Shown here: positions 24,790 through 33,883 of the stretch, piece by piece
Layout of the letters: the number at the start of each line of letters is the position of its first letter
Numbering within the stretch: position 1 is the first letter of the stretch
Origin: CAVROP01 sp050008495
GTDB lineage: Bacteria; Acidobacteriota; Terriglobia; UBA7540
DNA: 64,000 nucleotides
Direction: 5' to 3'
NCBI GenBank assembly: GCA_050008495.1
Contig: JBEKMN010000041.1
Location: forward strand, 1-64,000
Translations under genes and position numbers: made by a program
The notes under the pieces: model-generated
Database searches by the model: none
What the model was told of the DNA's origin: nothing
The model's input: only the letters and a program-made list of their open reading frames with translations

Positions 24790-25653
24790 ATGCAGACCGG
24801 AAAACCAAGCCAGACTGCTCTTGCTGCCGCCTTTCACCGGGCCGCCCATCAGGTGTTGGAGCAGGGCCGGATCTTCTCCGATCCACTGGCGGTTCGGATC
24901 CTGGGAATGGATGCGCAGAGTGTTGCGCGCCGGGCTGAGGAGAACCCTACCGCACGCCGCATGCGACTGTTCATCGCCGTCAGAACACGCTTCGCCGAAG
25001 ATGCACTGGCTTTCTGCTTTGAGAACGGTGTCCGTCAAGCCGTGGTGCTCGGAGCAGGGCTTGACACCTATGCGTACCGCAATCCGTTCGGCGAGCGCTT
25101 GCGCATCTTCGAAGTCGACCACCCCGCCACTCAGGATTGGAAACAACAACTCCTCCGGGATGCGGGCATTCCAGCGCCCAACTCGTTGACTTACGTTCCG
25201 GTCGACTTCGAACACGAAGCGGTGGCAGAGCGTTTGGCGGCGGCCGGATTTGATCGCATGCAGCAGACGTTCTTCACCTGGCTTGGAGTGGTCCCCTACC
25301 TGAAGGAAGAAGCCGTATGGTCTGCCCTGGCCTTCATCGCCGGCCTGCCCAACGGGGCGCATGTCGTATTCGACTACAGCGATCCGCCGGCATCCTTGAC
25401 GCCGGAAGGGCGCGACTACCACGACCGGCGGGCTCGGCGAGTAGCCGACCTGGGGGAGGCCTGGGTCACTTACTTTGAGGCTGAAAGACTCCACCCCAAA
25501 TTAGCGGCCCTGGGTTTCGCCGAGATCGAAGACCTGGGGCCGGCCGAGATCGTGGTCCGTTACTTTCCGGGCCGAAGCGCTTCCCTTCCCGACCGGGGCG
25601 GGCATGTGGTCCGAGCGGCTTCCCGGGTTCGAACTAGGCTCGATCCCTGGTAA
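24790..25653 (+). CDS. SAM-dependent methyltransferase, TIGR00027/LCM-like family
   Basis: The protein has 287 residues from ATG 24790. The SAM motif is AVVLGAGLDTYAYRNPF near residue 90, followed by RIFEVDHPATQDWKQQLL and TFFTWLGVVPYLKEEAVWSAL, all typical of the leucine-carboxyl-methyltransferase-like family common in actinobacteria and acidobacteria. A methyl group is transferred from SAM to an unknown small-molecule or protein acceptor. The ribosome-binding site is weak and an upstream in-frame start exists at 24736. The 3' end overlaps the convergent thioesterase gene by 20 bases. Confidence 0.85.
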   Translation: MQTGKPSQTALAAAFHRAAHQVLEQGRIFSDPLAVRILGMDAQSVARRAEENPTARRMRLFIAVRTRFAEDALAFCFENGVRQAVVLGAGLDTYAYRNPFGERLRIFEVDHPATQDWKQQLLRDAGIPAPNSLTYVPVDFEHEAVAERLAAAGFDRMQQTFFTWLGVVPYLKEEAVWSALAFIAGLPNGAHVVFDYSDPPASLTPEGRDYHDRRARRVADLGEAWVTYFEAERLHPKLAALGFAEIEDLGPAEIVVRYFPGRSASLPDRGGHVVRAASRVRTRLDPW

Positions 25654-26101
25654 GCACCGGGAGCCGCCGACCTTCCAGTTTCTCGATGGCCTCACGCAAT
25701 TGGGCAGGCAAGGCGACGGGCTTGCCGCTGCGGTAGTCGATCCAGACCAGCGTCGAGTCAAGGTCTGCCGCGACGACTCCGCGTCCGGCACTCACGATGC
25801 GGTGCGCCATTTTGAAGCTGCTATTGCCGAGCGCGGTTATACTGGCGCCAACCTGAATGGTGTCCGGATAGGTGAGTGGAAAACGGAAATCGCAGTGGAT
25901 CGCCGCCAGGATAGGCCCCGCCTCCACAGTTGTTGACCCGTCCCAAGCGTTGGCTTGGGTCAGATAAGCGATGCGCGCGGTCTCGGCCCAGCGAAAGTAG
26001 ACGACGTTGTTGACGTGGCTCAGGGGGTCCTGCTCTCCCCACTGCAAGGGAAGCGGGACGATAACGGGGAAGTGCTCGAGGAGTTGGTGTGGAGTTTTCA
26101 T
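25634..26101 (-). CDS. Acyl-CoA thioesterase, 4-hydroxybenzoyl-CoA/YbgC type
   Basis: The 155-residue hotdog-fold protein has the family signature WGEQDPLSHVNNVVYFRWAE (the Asp is the expected catalytic residue) and the second-strand block FRFPLTYPDTIQVGASI. It hydrolyses acyl-CoA thioesters in the cytosol. The ATG at 26101 overlaps the TGA of the preceding GH57 gene (ATGA), so translation is probably coupled, although nothing chemical links the two functions. Confidence 0.88.
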   Translation of the reverse strand: MKTPHQLLEHFPVIVPLPLQWGEQDPLSHVNNVVYFRWAETARIAYLTQANAWDGSTTVEAGPILAAIHCDFRFPLTYPDTIQVGASITALGNSSFKMAHRIVSAGRGVVAADLDSTLVWIDYRSGKPVALPAQLREAIEKLEGRRLPVLTRDRA

Positions 26102-27807
26102 AGGAGTCGCTCGTGCGCGACGCTGACAGGCACCCAGAAACAATGAAAACCACCCGACGGTGGACGGATGTGGTGCGGGCGTCTCGCCCGCTGTGGCACG
26201 GGCATCCTGCCCGTGCGCGGGAGCGGGACGCTCCCGCGACCGCGGGCGGGACGCCCGCGCCACGATTTTTGCACCTCCCAACCCTGGAGCAGGCTCTCGT
26301 CAATGGCATTGTTTTGGATTTGCTCGCCAAGCCGAAAGAAGCGAGAAAGATGACGCTTGGTTCTTCGTGTAGCGTATTCCGTCATGGCCCCGGAATTAAT
26401 CATGAACGCCCAGTCGCTGGCCTGGGCGAGGAACAGTTCCCTTCTGGCCTGCGCCAGCGCACGCTCGGCCAGCGGCCCCGGGCGACGCTGCCCGTCCGAT
26501 AGTTTCTCCATGAGACGGGCCGCCCGGTGCAAATGAGGGTAGATCCAGTCATTGCTGCCGTTCAGCCACACGTCGTTGAAACCTTCGTACCCCCAGCTCG
26601 AGATGGCCGGTGCTGCGACCTGGTTGATTGGGTATTCCTCGAGGTATTCGGAAAGGGTTATCAGGCGCAGGGATCCGTGGCCGCTCGCGATCTTGCGTAC
26701 CAGGTGATTCACCCAAGCCGGCCCCTCATACCACCAGTGGCCGAACAGCTCCGCGTCGTAAGGAGCTACAATCAACGGCTTTCGGTCCATGACCGAAGCC
26801 AGATAGTCAACCTGCCTCTGGCGGTTGAGGATGAAATTGCCGGCGTGGATCTCAGCCTTGTTTTCCGCCCGCTCCGGATCGTACGGCTCCTTGTGGTTGG
26901 TCTTTCCCGTGACACGATAGTACTTGATCCCCGTGTCGAGTCGAATGCCGTCACGATGAATGTAGGGGCGCAGATAGTCGAGGTCGAGGTCGTAGGCGAT
27001 GTCGCGGTAGAAGTCGCGATAGTCGTAATCTCCGGGATACCCCTCCACAGAACTCCAGACTTGGCGCGACGATTCCGGATCGCGCCCGAAGGCCGCTAGC
27101 CCCGAGGGAGAGTAAATTGGCGCGTACACACCCTGCTTCGGCCGAGGCTCGGCGCGCGTGACGCCGTGGGTTTCCAGGATGGTGAAACGGATGCCTTCCT
27201 CGCTCAGCATTCGGCCCACTTCCGGACAATAACCGCATTCGGGCAGCCAGAAACCCTCAGGCCTTCGACCGAACACCTGCTCGCCATAGGCGATTCCCGT
27301 TTGGATCTGCGCTCGCACTGCGAAGGGATTCAGCGAGAGCAAGGGCAGATAGGCATGAGTGGCGGCGCTGCCCAAGATCTCTATCTTTCCCAGCTCTTGA
27401 AACTTCCGGAAAGCCTCCACCAGATTGCGACCATAGCGGTTAGCGAAAGCATCTCGAAGGTTGAGGAAGCGCTGATGATACAGTTGGGCCAGGCGGTGGA
27501 ATTCCGGCTGCTGAGCCGTTCGCTCCGTCTCCTTTTCAGCTAGCGCAATCAGGCGCTCGGTGCGCTGCAAATAACGAGCTTGCAGAAATGGATCGAGAAG
27601 CATCGAGAGGAGAGTTGGCGTAAAGGAAAACGTCAGGCGAAAATCCACCCCGTCCTCGACGAGGCCCTCGAGAACAGAGAGCAAAGGAAGATAGACTTCC
27701 GTTAGGGCTTCATGTAACCAGTTCTCCTCGAGTGAGTCCTGATGCTCGGGATGCCGGACGAACGGCAGGTGGGCGTGAAAGATGATGCTGAGATAACCCT
27801 TTGACAT
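26098..27807 (-). CDS. GH57 1,4-alpha-glucan branching-enzyme-like protein
   Basis: Residues 1-515 are a complete family 57 glycoside hydrolase of the DUF1957 branching-enzyme group: the N-terminal strand LSIIFHAHLPFVRHPEH, the nucleophile motif FWLPECGYCPE, and the acid motif IVAPYDAELFGHWWYEGP. The C-terminal domain ends near NNAIDESLLQGWE. It should form alpha-1,6 branches in a glycogen-like glucan. The last 50 or so residues (from KSWRGRPARGRGSVPLPRTG on) are translated from a palindromic repeat at 26170-26268 and are not part of the fold. It lies in a minus-strand operon: zinc-binding small protein, DUF4912, this gene, thioesterase. Confidence 0.88.
   Translation of the reverse strand: MSKGYLSIIFHAHLPFVRHPEHQDSLEENWLHEALTEVYLPLLSVLEGLVEDGVDFRLTFSFTPTLLSMLLDPFLQARYLQRTERLIALAEKETERTAQQPEFHRLAQLYHQRFLNLRDAFANRYGRNLVEAFRKFQELGKIEILGSAATHAYLPLLSLNPFAVRAQIQTGIAYGEQVFGRRPEGFWLPECGYCPEVGRMLSEEGIRFTILETHGVTRAEPRPKQGVYAPIYSPSGLAAFGRDPESSRQVWSSVEGYPGDYDYRDFYRDIAYDLDLDYLRPYIHRDGIRLDTGIKYYRVTGKTNHKEPYDPERAENKAEIHAGNFILNRQRQVDYLASVMDRKPLIVAPYDAELFGHWWYEGPAWVNHLVRKIASGHGSLRLITLSEYLEEYPINQVAAPAISSWGYEGFNDVWLNGSNDWIYPHLHRAARLMEKLSDGQRRPGPLAERALAQARRELFLAQASDWAFMINSGAMTEYATRRTKRHLSRFFRLGEQIQNNAIDESLLQGWEVQKSWRGRPARGRGSVPLPRTGRMPVPQRARRPHHIRPPSGGFHCFWVPVSVAHERLL
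26170..26268. repeat. GCGGGCGTCTCGCCCGC nested palindrome, copy in GH57 3' end
   Basis: Outer arms (GCGGGCGTCTCGCCCGC and its inverse GCGGGCGGGACGCCCGC) enclose two smaller hairpins (CACGGGCATCCTGCCCGTG and GGGAGCGGGACGCTCCC). A second copy with the inner hairpins in a different order lies in the nth gene at 33928-34023. Confidence 0.85.
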
Positions 27808-27811
27808 TTGC

Positions 27812-28909
27812 TTACGCCGACTTCTGCCCCGACGACAGACCCGCGCGAAAGCTTCTTTCGCTCAAATCGGTGAGGTCGGTGCGCAACTCCGCTGCGGCTT
27901 GGGATTCTTTCCTGTCTTCCACTTCCGGCGACCACCAGGCCCGGTCCCAGCTTCGCTGCCGGCAAAACTCCGCGAGTCGCCGCTGCGTCTCTTCGTCCGG
28001 CGCGTCGGGTGATAACCTCGTCCGCTCGAGTTCTGGGTCAATCCCGCCGTCGTCTTCTGACTCGTCATAGAAAGGGCGGCTGTGGGAGGCGCTCGGATGT
28101 GCAGCCAACTTCAATTCCTCACCTGGATGCCCGGCGGACGCAGAGACAGGTCCCGAAGCGCCCCTGTCTTCCGGCCCATTCACTTCCCGGCCTCGCGGCT
28201 CGTCGAAGACCGGCGCGGGTCGCAAAGCCTCTCCAAATCTCAACAATCGCCGCCGCGGGGCCTGCGTCTTGTCGTCCGAAGGAGCGCTTTGCGATGCGCT
28301 CCTGCCCTCTGCTGGAGGGGGAACCACCTCTGCGGGGGAGTCATTGCCCTCGACACGGAGATAGCGCTCTTCCATCTTGTCCGATGGGCAAGCCTTGGGC
28401 ATCTCCGCAACGTTGGACCGCGCCAGCAATCGGAACGAACCTTGACCCAAACACAGCCCTAGATCGAGGCAGTAGGAATCGGCAGGATGCTCCAGGCGGA
28501 CGTACCATTTTCCGGCGCTCAGGGCAATGGCAACCTCAAGACAGCTCGCGGAATTCAAGCTGTCAGGGTTCGCAGTCTCGTAAAACCTCACCACTGGCCG
28601 AGCCCGCGGACCAAGCCGGCTGAACACGCTGCCCATTTCTTCCAGGTCACGAGCCGAAAACTCCCAGTAAACATAGAGCAGGTGGGGATTGACAGGCAGC
28701 AGGACTACCTTTGTTTCTTCATCGCCGCCCGGAATTTCCTCGTCTTCCAATTGCGCGCGCGCGTAAAGTTCCTCGGCGTCCCGCTCCTCGCCGGATTCTG
28801 CTTCGTCCGGGATCACGTCAGGCGATGCACTGTCCCGAGGGAGTAGCTTCGATTCCTCCTGACTCTTGTCCACGGTGGCCTCTCGATCAGGATGCTTCAG
28901 CTCTGCCAA
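27812..28909 (-). CDS. DUF4912-domain protein
   Basis: The 365-residue acidic protein has DUF4912 at residues of about 60-180: TKVVLLPVNPHLLYVYWEFS and VRFYETANPDS, with KWYVRLEHPADSYCLDLG. DUF4912 proteins recur next to GH57 branching enzymes and glycosyltransferases, so a carbohydrate-associated role is likely but unproven. The remaining C-terminal half is low-complexity and charged (SASHSRPFYDESEDDGGIDP and similar), probably disordered. The start is TTG with only a short spacing to GAGGG, so the exact N-terminus is uncertain. The GH57 gene follows after 4 bases. Confidence 0.8.
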   Translation of the reverse strand: MAELKHPDREATVDKSQEESKLLPRDSASPDVIPDEAESGEERDAEELYARAQLEDEEIPGGDEETKVVLLPVNPHLLYVYWEFSARDLEEMGSVFSRLGPRARPVVRFYETANPDSLNSASCLEVAIALSAGKWYVRLEHPADSYCLDLGLCLGQGSFRLLARSNVAEMPKACPSDKMEERYLRVEGNDSPAEVVPPPAEGRSASQSAPSDDKTQAPRRRLLRFGEALRPAPVFDEPRGREVNGPEDRGASGPVSASAGHPGEELKLAAHPSASHSRPFYDESEDDGGIDPELERTRLSPDAPDEETQRRLAEFCRQRSWDRAWWSPEVEDRKESQAAAELRTDLTDLSERSFRAGLSSGQKSA

Positions 28910-28927
28910 ACCCTCGGCGAATGCCCC

Positions 28928-29137
28928 TTATTTGCCTGGCCCGAAGGACTTCCACTCCAAGCGACAATCCCCGCATTTCAGCGCTCCGTAGACGTTATAG
29001 TAGGTGCTGTAACCCGTGCTCGTATCGGACTTGGCAAGCGTCATTTCGTCATGAATGTGCGCGTGTTGATGACAGAGGGCACGGCCGCAGGCAGCACAGA
29101 CTCCTCTTGCCTCTTGTTCGCAAAACCAACACTTCAT
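28928..29137 (-). CDS. Small double-zinc-ribbon protein
   Basis: The 69-residue protein is dense in metal ligands: CWFC (Cys3, Cys6), CAAC (14, 17), LCHQHAHIH (Cys22 and three His) and CGDC near residues 55-58. The pattern resembles B-box or FYVE-like treble-clef zinc modules that act as protein or nucleic-acid adaptors. ATG 29137 has AAGGAG upstream. It is the first gene of the DUF4912-GH57-thioesterase run, 18 bases ahead of DUF4912. No family name can be given with certainty. Confidence 0.7.
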   Translation of the reverse strand: MKCWFCEQEARGVCAACGRALCHQHAHIHDEMTLAKSDTSTGYSTYYNVYGALKCGDCRLEWKSFGPGK

Positions 29138-29651
29138 AAAGAAAAGTCTCCTTCTTGAGCACTTGAGCCCACCCAGCAGCCAGATTTCAAATTCCGGGAG
29201 CTACGGTCAGTGCGAGTCCTCAGGCGGAGCATCTTCGCGCGCCGAGAATATACCTGATTATAGTAGTACATCGTGGGCTGTGGCCGCAACCGGAGGTCCG
29301 AGTTGCGACACGGGCGCCTCGGCCGTAGTGGCCCCAACTGGTGTGGCGCACACCGGCTGCTCCGAAGGCGCAGGAACTTCCCGCTGGCCGGCGGCCGAAG
29401 TAAGCTGTCCTTTGTTTTCATCAACATTCCCGGATCGGTCGTCGATTTTTGCCTGGTGTGCGGGAGCGGGGCCGCCAACTTTCGTGGATTGTTGCCAATC
29501 CACAAGAACTAGGGTCAAAATGCCCTCTCCCGGGGGAGAGGGCGGTTGCACCACGAGGAGGAGAGGGCTGTTGGATCACGGGGGAAGAGAGCTGCGATTT
29601 GAAAGGGGCTGCGCCGGGCGTTGTGGCGCGGATGCGACGCCAGCGCCACGA
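29138..29651. other. 514-base gap without a confident gene
   Basis: A minus-strand frame at about 29258-29512 (WQQSTKVGGPAPAHQAKIDD and on) is Ala/Pro-rich and linker-like but has no start codon with a ribosome-binding site. A CCCTCTCC-GGGAGAGG palindrome lies at about 29520-29575. I see nothing else. Confidence 0.4.
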
Positions 29652-30809
29652 TTAATTGCAGTAAACATCGAGGACCCGGTCGGCAACGTGGTCCCAGGTG
29701 AAGCCGGATTCGACCGCAGCCCTGCCATTCCGCCCCATCCAGCGAGCCCAATCGAAGTTGGTGAAGAGCGTGCCTAACCCCCAGCCGACCGACTGCGAGT
29801 TAGGGGAGATCTTAAGTCCGTTGACCTCATGCCACACATATTCATCGGGCCCGCCGTTTTTGCTCACCACCACCGGTTTGCCGGCGCTCCAACCTTCGAG
29901 CACGACAATCCCAAAAGGCTCGTTGCGGCTTGGCACGCACACCATGTCGCAGGCCTTGTAAAGTTCGGGGAGTTCGTGACCATTCTTGAATCCCAGGAAG
30001 CGCGTGGCGTGCGCCACACCCAGTTGCCCGGCGCGACGTTCGAGGCCCCGCCGCATCTCTCCATCTCCGGCAAAGACGAACTTGGCTGCCGGATAATGCT
30101 TCAGGAGCCCGGGAATGGTTTCAACAAGAACATCAGGACCCTTTTGAAATTCCAGACGGCCTACAAACAGGACCATGGGATCCATGGGGCCGATTCCGTA
30201 GCGAGCCTTCACCTCACCGGGATTCAGCCACCCCTCAAAATGTTGGGGATTCACGGCATTGTAAATCGGACGGACTTTCCACTCCGGGGCTTCGTACATC
30301 CACATGATTTCTTTCTTCAAGGATTTTGAAACGGTGATGACACGATCTGCCCAGTCCGTCGCAGCCCGTTCCTGATGACGAACTCGGGCCGGCTGGCCAT
30401 TATAAAAGTGGTTACCACAGCGTCCGTACTCCGTCGAGTGGAAGGTCATAACCGACTTCCGGCGGCGGCCTTGTTTTATCCAGATCATGGCATTGGCGGC
30501 CAGCCAATCGTGGGCGTGCACGACGTCAAACGGCCCCATGAAATTCTCCGTGGCAAAGACGTAATGGACGAAAGAGCGGCACATGTTGTTGACTTCGTCG
30601 ACAAAGTCGGAGTGCAACGCGAACGGGCAGCGGTGGTAATGCACGCCATGAATAAGTTGATACTGCGATTGGCCGGGACCTAAGCGGGTGAATACATGAA
30701 CGTCGTGTCCCTTCCTTTCCAGAGCCGCTCCCAGCTCCGTGACGTGGGCGGCAACTCCTCCCACGGAAATCGAATGCAGGGATTCCCAGGATAATAGTGC
30801 GATACGCAT
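29652..30809 (-). CDS. GT4-family glycosyltransferase (glycogen/alpha-glucan synthase-like)
   Basis: The protein has 385 residues from ATG 30809, chosen for AGGAGGA seven bases upstream; GTG 30815 sits inside that spacing. It has the GT-B fold: the N-terminal SISVGGVAAHVTELGAALERKGHDV, DVVHAHDWLAANAM, then VLFVGRLEFQKGPDVLVETIP, and the donor motif EPFGIVVLEG, which is the E-x7-E pair of retaining GT4 enzymes. The sugar nucleotide and acceptor are not deducible. The GH57 enzymes on both sides suggest alpha-glucan synthesis. Confidence 0.88.
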   Translation of the reverse strand: MRIALLSWESLHSISVGGVAAHVTELGAALERKGHDVHVFTRLGPGQSQYQLIHGVHYHRCPFALHSDFVDEVNNMCRSFVHYVFATENFMGPFDVVHAHDWLAANAMIWIKQGRRRKSVMTFHSTEYGRCGNHFYNGQPARVRHQERAATDWADRVITVSKSLKKEIMWMYEAPEWKVRPIYNAVNPQHFEGWLNPGEVKARYGIGPMDPMVLFVGRLEFQKGPDVLVETIPGLLKHYPAAKFVFAGDGEMRRGLERRAGQLGVAHATRFLGFKNGHELPELYKACDMVCVPSRNEPFGIVVLEGWSAGKPVVVSKNGGPDEYVWHEVNGLKISPNSQSVGWGLGTLFTNFDWARWMGRNGRAAVESGFTWDHVADRVLDVYCN

Positions 30810-31588
30810 TACCACTTCCTCCTCGCCAAGATTAAATTTGCCCTTGCCCTGATTCTATGGAAGCCGTCGTCAGCCTTTGCAGCGATCCTGGCGACGCTGG
30901 CGCCGACTCCTTAAACTCGCATGGATTCAGCGTCTCGAGTATTAAAGCCAGGTGGATCTTCCGTTACAAGTGTGTGTCGCAGTGCACGCCACACCAGCAG
31001 CTTTTAGCTTTTTTGGGAAAGGGGCATCGCTATGTCTTCAGCATGAAAAGGATGGCCGGATTCTCCGGAGGCACTGGTATACATTGAGCGAGCATCAGCT
31101 AAAAAGTATGCGTCTGAGCATTCCCCTGGTTTTACCCACACTTTATATGATGATTTCGCGAGTGAAAAAGTTTTGTGGGAGCCCCAGCTTTTCGCGCTAT
31201 CCGCCACGCCCGCTCCTACCTGATCGCAAGATTTTATTTATGTGCATGATAACATTGAGGCTGTTACGTTGCCGGAAATGACAAGGGCCTTGCGCAGCAA
31301 CAATCAAGAACACGGTTTCACGCAAAGTCGCAAAGCGCGCAAAGTTCACAAAGAACAGCAAGGGCTTATCCTCGGCACCCCTCTGCGACTTAGCGACTGG
31401 GCATGAGCTGTTTTGCTTTTTCCACACCTTCTTCGCACAGCCCGAGCGATCCGCGTACGGGAGATTGTTACCGCAATATTAAATTCTCCCTTCGTCGGCA
31501 AACGGTCTGCTTGGATGGAAGCTGCCCGAAAAGGTATGATGAGAATTGGGGAAGAGTTTATCAGGTCTTTCGATGGGAGGTAAGAGTC
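30810..31588. other. 780-base intergenic gap between divergent GT4 and GH57 genes
   Basis: No gene is convincing on either strand. A repeat of 8-9 base steps (acgcaaag, tcgcaaag, cgcgcaaag, ttcacaaag) lies at about 31318-31350, with a partial inverse (ctctgcgacttagcgact) near 31380-31398. The rest shows no structure that I can name. Confidence 0.5.
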
Positions 31589-33085
31589 ATGAGCGTTACA
31601 AACCGGAGGGCTGAACTGCCCGCGCTGCCTGAGGTGCTGGACGGGTTGCCGAATTTCTCGGGCTGGGAAAGCGACGTTCTGCAAGTGGTCGAGAACGATA
31701 GGCCGGTTTTCCTTCCGGCCACCAATATTCACCTCGACCAGATCAGTTCGGCGTTTGCCGTGGCCTTGCACATGCACCAGCCGACCATCCCTGCCGGACA
31801 CGATGGGCAGCTCATCAGCAATCTGCAACATATGTTTGAGCACCCGAACGAAGGAGACAATCACGATGCGGGACCCTTTGCCAACTGCTACAAACGGATG
31901 GGGGACATCATCCCGGAGCAGGTCAATCAGGGCCTGAACCCGCGAGTCATGCTGGATTACTCGGGCGCGTTGCTTTGGGGACTGCGCCAGATGGGGCGCG
32001 GAGACATTCTGGATAATCTGAGGCGTATCACGTGTGATCCTCGCTATCAACCTTATGTTGAATGGCTCGGCACCATGTGGGGCCACGCCGTCGCGCCTTC
32101 AACGCCGATCCCGGACCTCAAACTCCACATCCTGGCGTGGCAACACCATTTCGCGGCAATTTTCGGCTGGGACGCCCTGGCGCGCGTGAAGGGATTCTCA
32201 CCCCCTGAGATGGCCTTGCCCAATCATCCCGACACTCTTTATGAATATCTCAAGGCGCTTAAGGAATGCGGATACCGCTGGATCATGGTTCAGGAGCATT
32301 CGGTCGAAACTCCCTCAGGCCAGGCTTTAGGGTACAAACACGTTCCGCACCGGCTGGTGGCGCGCAATTCAAAAGGCGAGACGCTTGCCCTCACCGCGTT
32401 GATCAAGACTCAGGGGTCCGACACCAAACTGGTGGCCCAGATGCAGCCCTACTACGAAGCCAAAACCCTGTCGCGCCAAAATCTGGGAGGAATTTCGATT
32501 CCGCCGCTGGTGACCCAGATTGGCGACGGCGAAAACGGCGGCGTCATGATGAATGAATTCGTTCCCGCATTTTGGAAAGCCTGGCAGGAAATGGCACAGG
32601 CAGGAGGCGGGACGCGAGGAGTTGTGGGGCTGACGGGCACCGAATACCTGGAACTCATCGAGGCGGCCGGCTGCCGTCCCGAGAGCTATCCTCCTTGCCA
32701 ACCCGTCGGCCAGCATAAACTCTGGCAGCGTCTTCCCTCCGGGAAGCTCAACCCCGGAGCGGTGGAGGAAGCCATCAAACAATTGAAGCAGGAGAATCCC
32801 AACTTCCATATGGAAGGCAGTTCGTGGACGAACGATCGTAGCTGGGTAAAGGGATATGAGAATGTGCTGACTCCGATGGCCCAACTGAGCGCGCTGTTTC
32901 ATCAGAAGGTGGACCCTCTGGCAGGCAAAGACAACTTCACCCAACAGCCGCGATATCGTCGCGCCTTGCTTTACAACCTCCTGCTGGAATCGAGCGACTT
33001 CCGTTACTGGGGACAGGGAGCGTGGACTGATTACGCGCGGGAGATCTTCAGGCGCGGGGAGCATGTGCTGCACAGCGAGTTCTAG
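31589..33085 (+). CDS. Glycoside hydrolase family 57 protein
   Basis: The protein has 498 residues from ATG 31589, which has GGGAGGTAAGAGTC upstream; a longer frame back to 31403 lacks one. The GH57 start motif is AFAVALHMHQPTIPAG, followed by MLDYSGALLWGLRQMG, MWGHAVAPSTPIPDLKLHIL and RWIMVQEHSVETPSG. Residue spacing differs from the branching-enzyme-like paralogue at 26098-27807, so it belongs to another subgroup (amylase- or 4-alpha-glucanotransferase-like, exact activity unknown). Together with the GT4 enzyme it probably works on an intracellular alpha-glucan. Confidence 0.85.
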   Translation: MSVTNRRAELPALPEVLDGLPNFSGWESDVLQVVENDRPVFLPATNIHLDQISSAFAVALHMHQPTIPAGHDGQLISNLQHMFEHPNEGDNHDAGPFANCYKRMGDIIPEQVNQGLNPRVMLDYSGALLWGLRQMGRGDILDNLRRITCDPRYQPYVEWLGTMWGHAVAPSTPIPDLKLHILAWQHHFAAIFGWDALARVKGFSPPEMALPNHPDTLYEYLKALKECGYRWIMVQEHSVETPSGQALGYKHVPHRLVARNSKGETLALTALIKTQGSDTKLVAQMQPYYEAKTLSRQNLGGISIPPLVTQIGDGENGGVMMNEFVPAFWKAWQEMAQAGGGTRGVVGLTGTEYLELIEAAGCRPESYPPCQPVGQHKLWQRLPSGKLNPGAVEEAIKQLKQENPNFHMEGSSWTNDRSWVKGYENVLTPMAQLSALFHQKVDPLAGKDNFTQQPRYRRALLYNLLLESSDFRYWGQGAWTDYAREIFRRGEHVLHSEF

Positions 33086-33152
33086 TGCACTGTGTCCAAC
33101 GCTACTTTACACTTGATTTTTGAGAGGGCGTTTCATGCTATATTGAAAGCTC

Positions 33153-33872
33153 ATGGAACAAAAAGAAAAAGGTGCAAGCGGCGACGACCGCCGCCAGTAT
33201 GTGAATTTCGCATTCTACAAGGTGGACCCAGCGTGGCGCCGCCTGCCGGGCGAGGAGCGCCAGAAGGGGAAGTGTCAGTTCCTGGATGTCGTCACGAAGT
33301 GGGAACAGGATGTGTTGGTGACCGCCTATTCGCTGGTAGGCATTCGGGGAGATTGCGACTTCATGCTGTGGCGAATTGGCTACGATGCGCTCAAGCTCCA
33401 GGAAATGAGCGCGCAACTTCTTGCCACGGACCTGGGCCAATACCTGACCACTCCCTATTCCTACCTGTCGATGACCAAGCGCTCGGTTTATGTCGATAAG
33501 CACGTGCACGAGGGCCAGGAAGGAACTCGCCTCAAACTGGTCCCCGGCCAGTTCCGATTCCTGTTCGTTTATCCCTTTGTGAAAAGCAAAGCCTGGTACC
33601 GGCTCACTAAACATGCCCGTCAAGGCATGATGGACGAGCATATCGAGGTCGGTCACCGGTATCCCACCGTGCGGCTGAACACCACTTACTCTTTCGGGCT
33701 CGACGATCAGGAATTCGTGCTCGGGTTCGAGAGCGACAAGCCCGAGCACTTTGTCGACCTGGTGATGGAACTGCGGCACAGCGAAGCCACCAGTTATACC
33801 GTGCGCGACACTCCCACCTTCACCTGCATTCATCGCGAAGTGAAGGAAGTCCTGGACCTCCTTGGAGGTTAG
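33153..33872 (+). CDS. hemQ: Coproheme decarboxylase / chlorite dismutase-family protein
   Basis: The 239-residue protein has the chlorite-dismutase fold. It carries the substrate-side Tyr in FRFLFVYPFVKSKAWYRL, the proximal haem His in TKHARQGMMDEHIEVG, and the C-terminal TYSFGLDDQEFVLGFESD. These features match the coproheme decarboxylase group (ChdC/HemQ), which makes haem b from coproheme III, rather than true chlorite dismutases. A TATATT -10-like hexamer at 33139-33144 lies only 8 bases before the ATG and no ribosome-binding site is visible, so the mRNA may be leaderless. No other haem gene is adjacent. Confidence 0.88.
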   Translation: MEQKEKGASGDDRRQYVNFAFYKVDPAWRRLPGEERQKGKCQFLDVVTKWEQDVLVTAYSLVGIRGDCDFMLWRIGYDALKLQEMSAQLLATDLGQYLTTPYSYLSMTKRSVYVDKHVHEGQEGTRLKLVPGQFRFLFVYPFVKSKAWYRLTKHARQGMMDEHIEVGHRYPTVRLNTTYSFGLDDQEFVLGFESDKPEHFVDLVMELRHSEATSYTVRDTPTFTCIHREVKEVLDLLGG

Positions 33873-33883
33873 GCGGTGCGACC

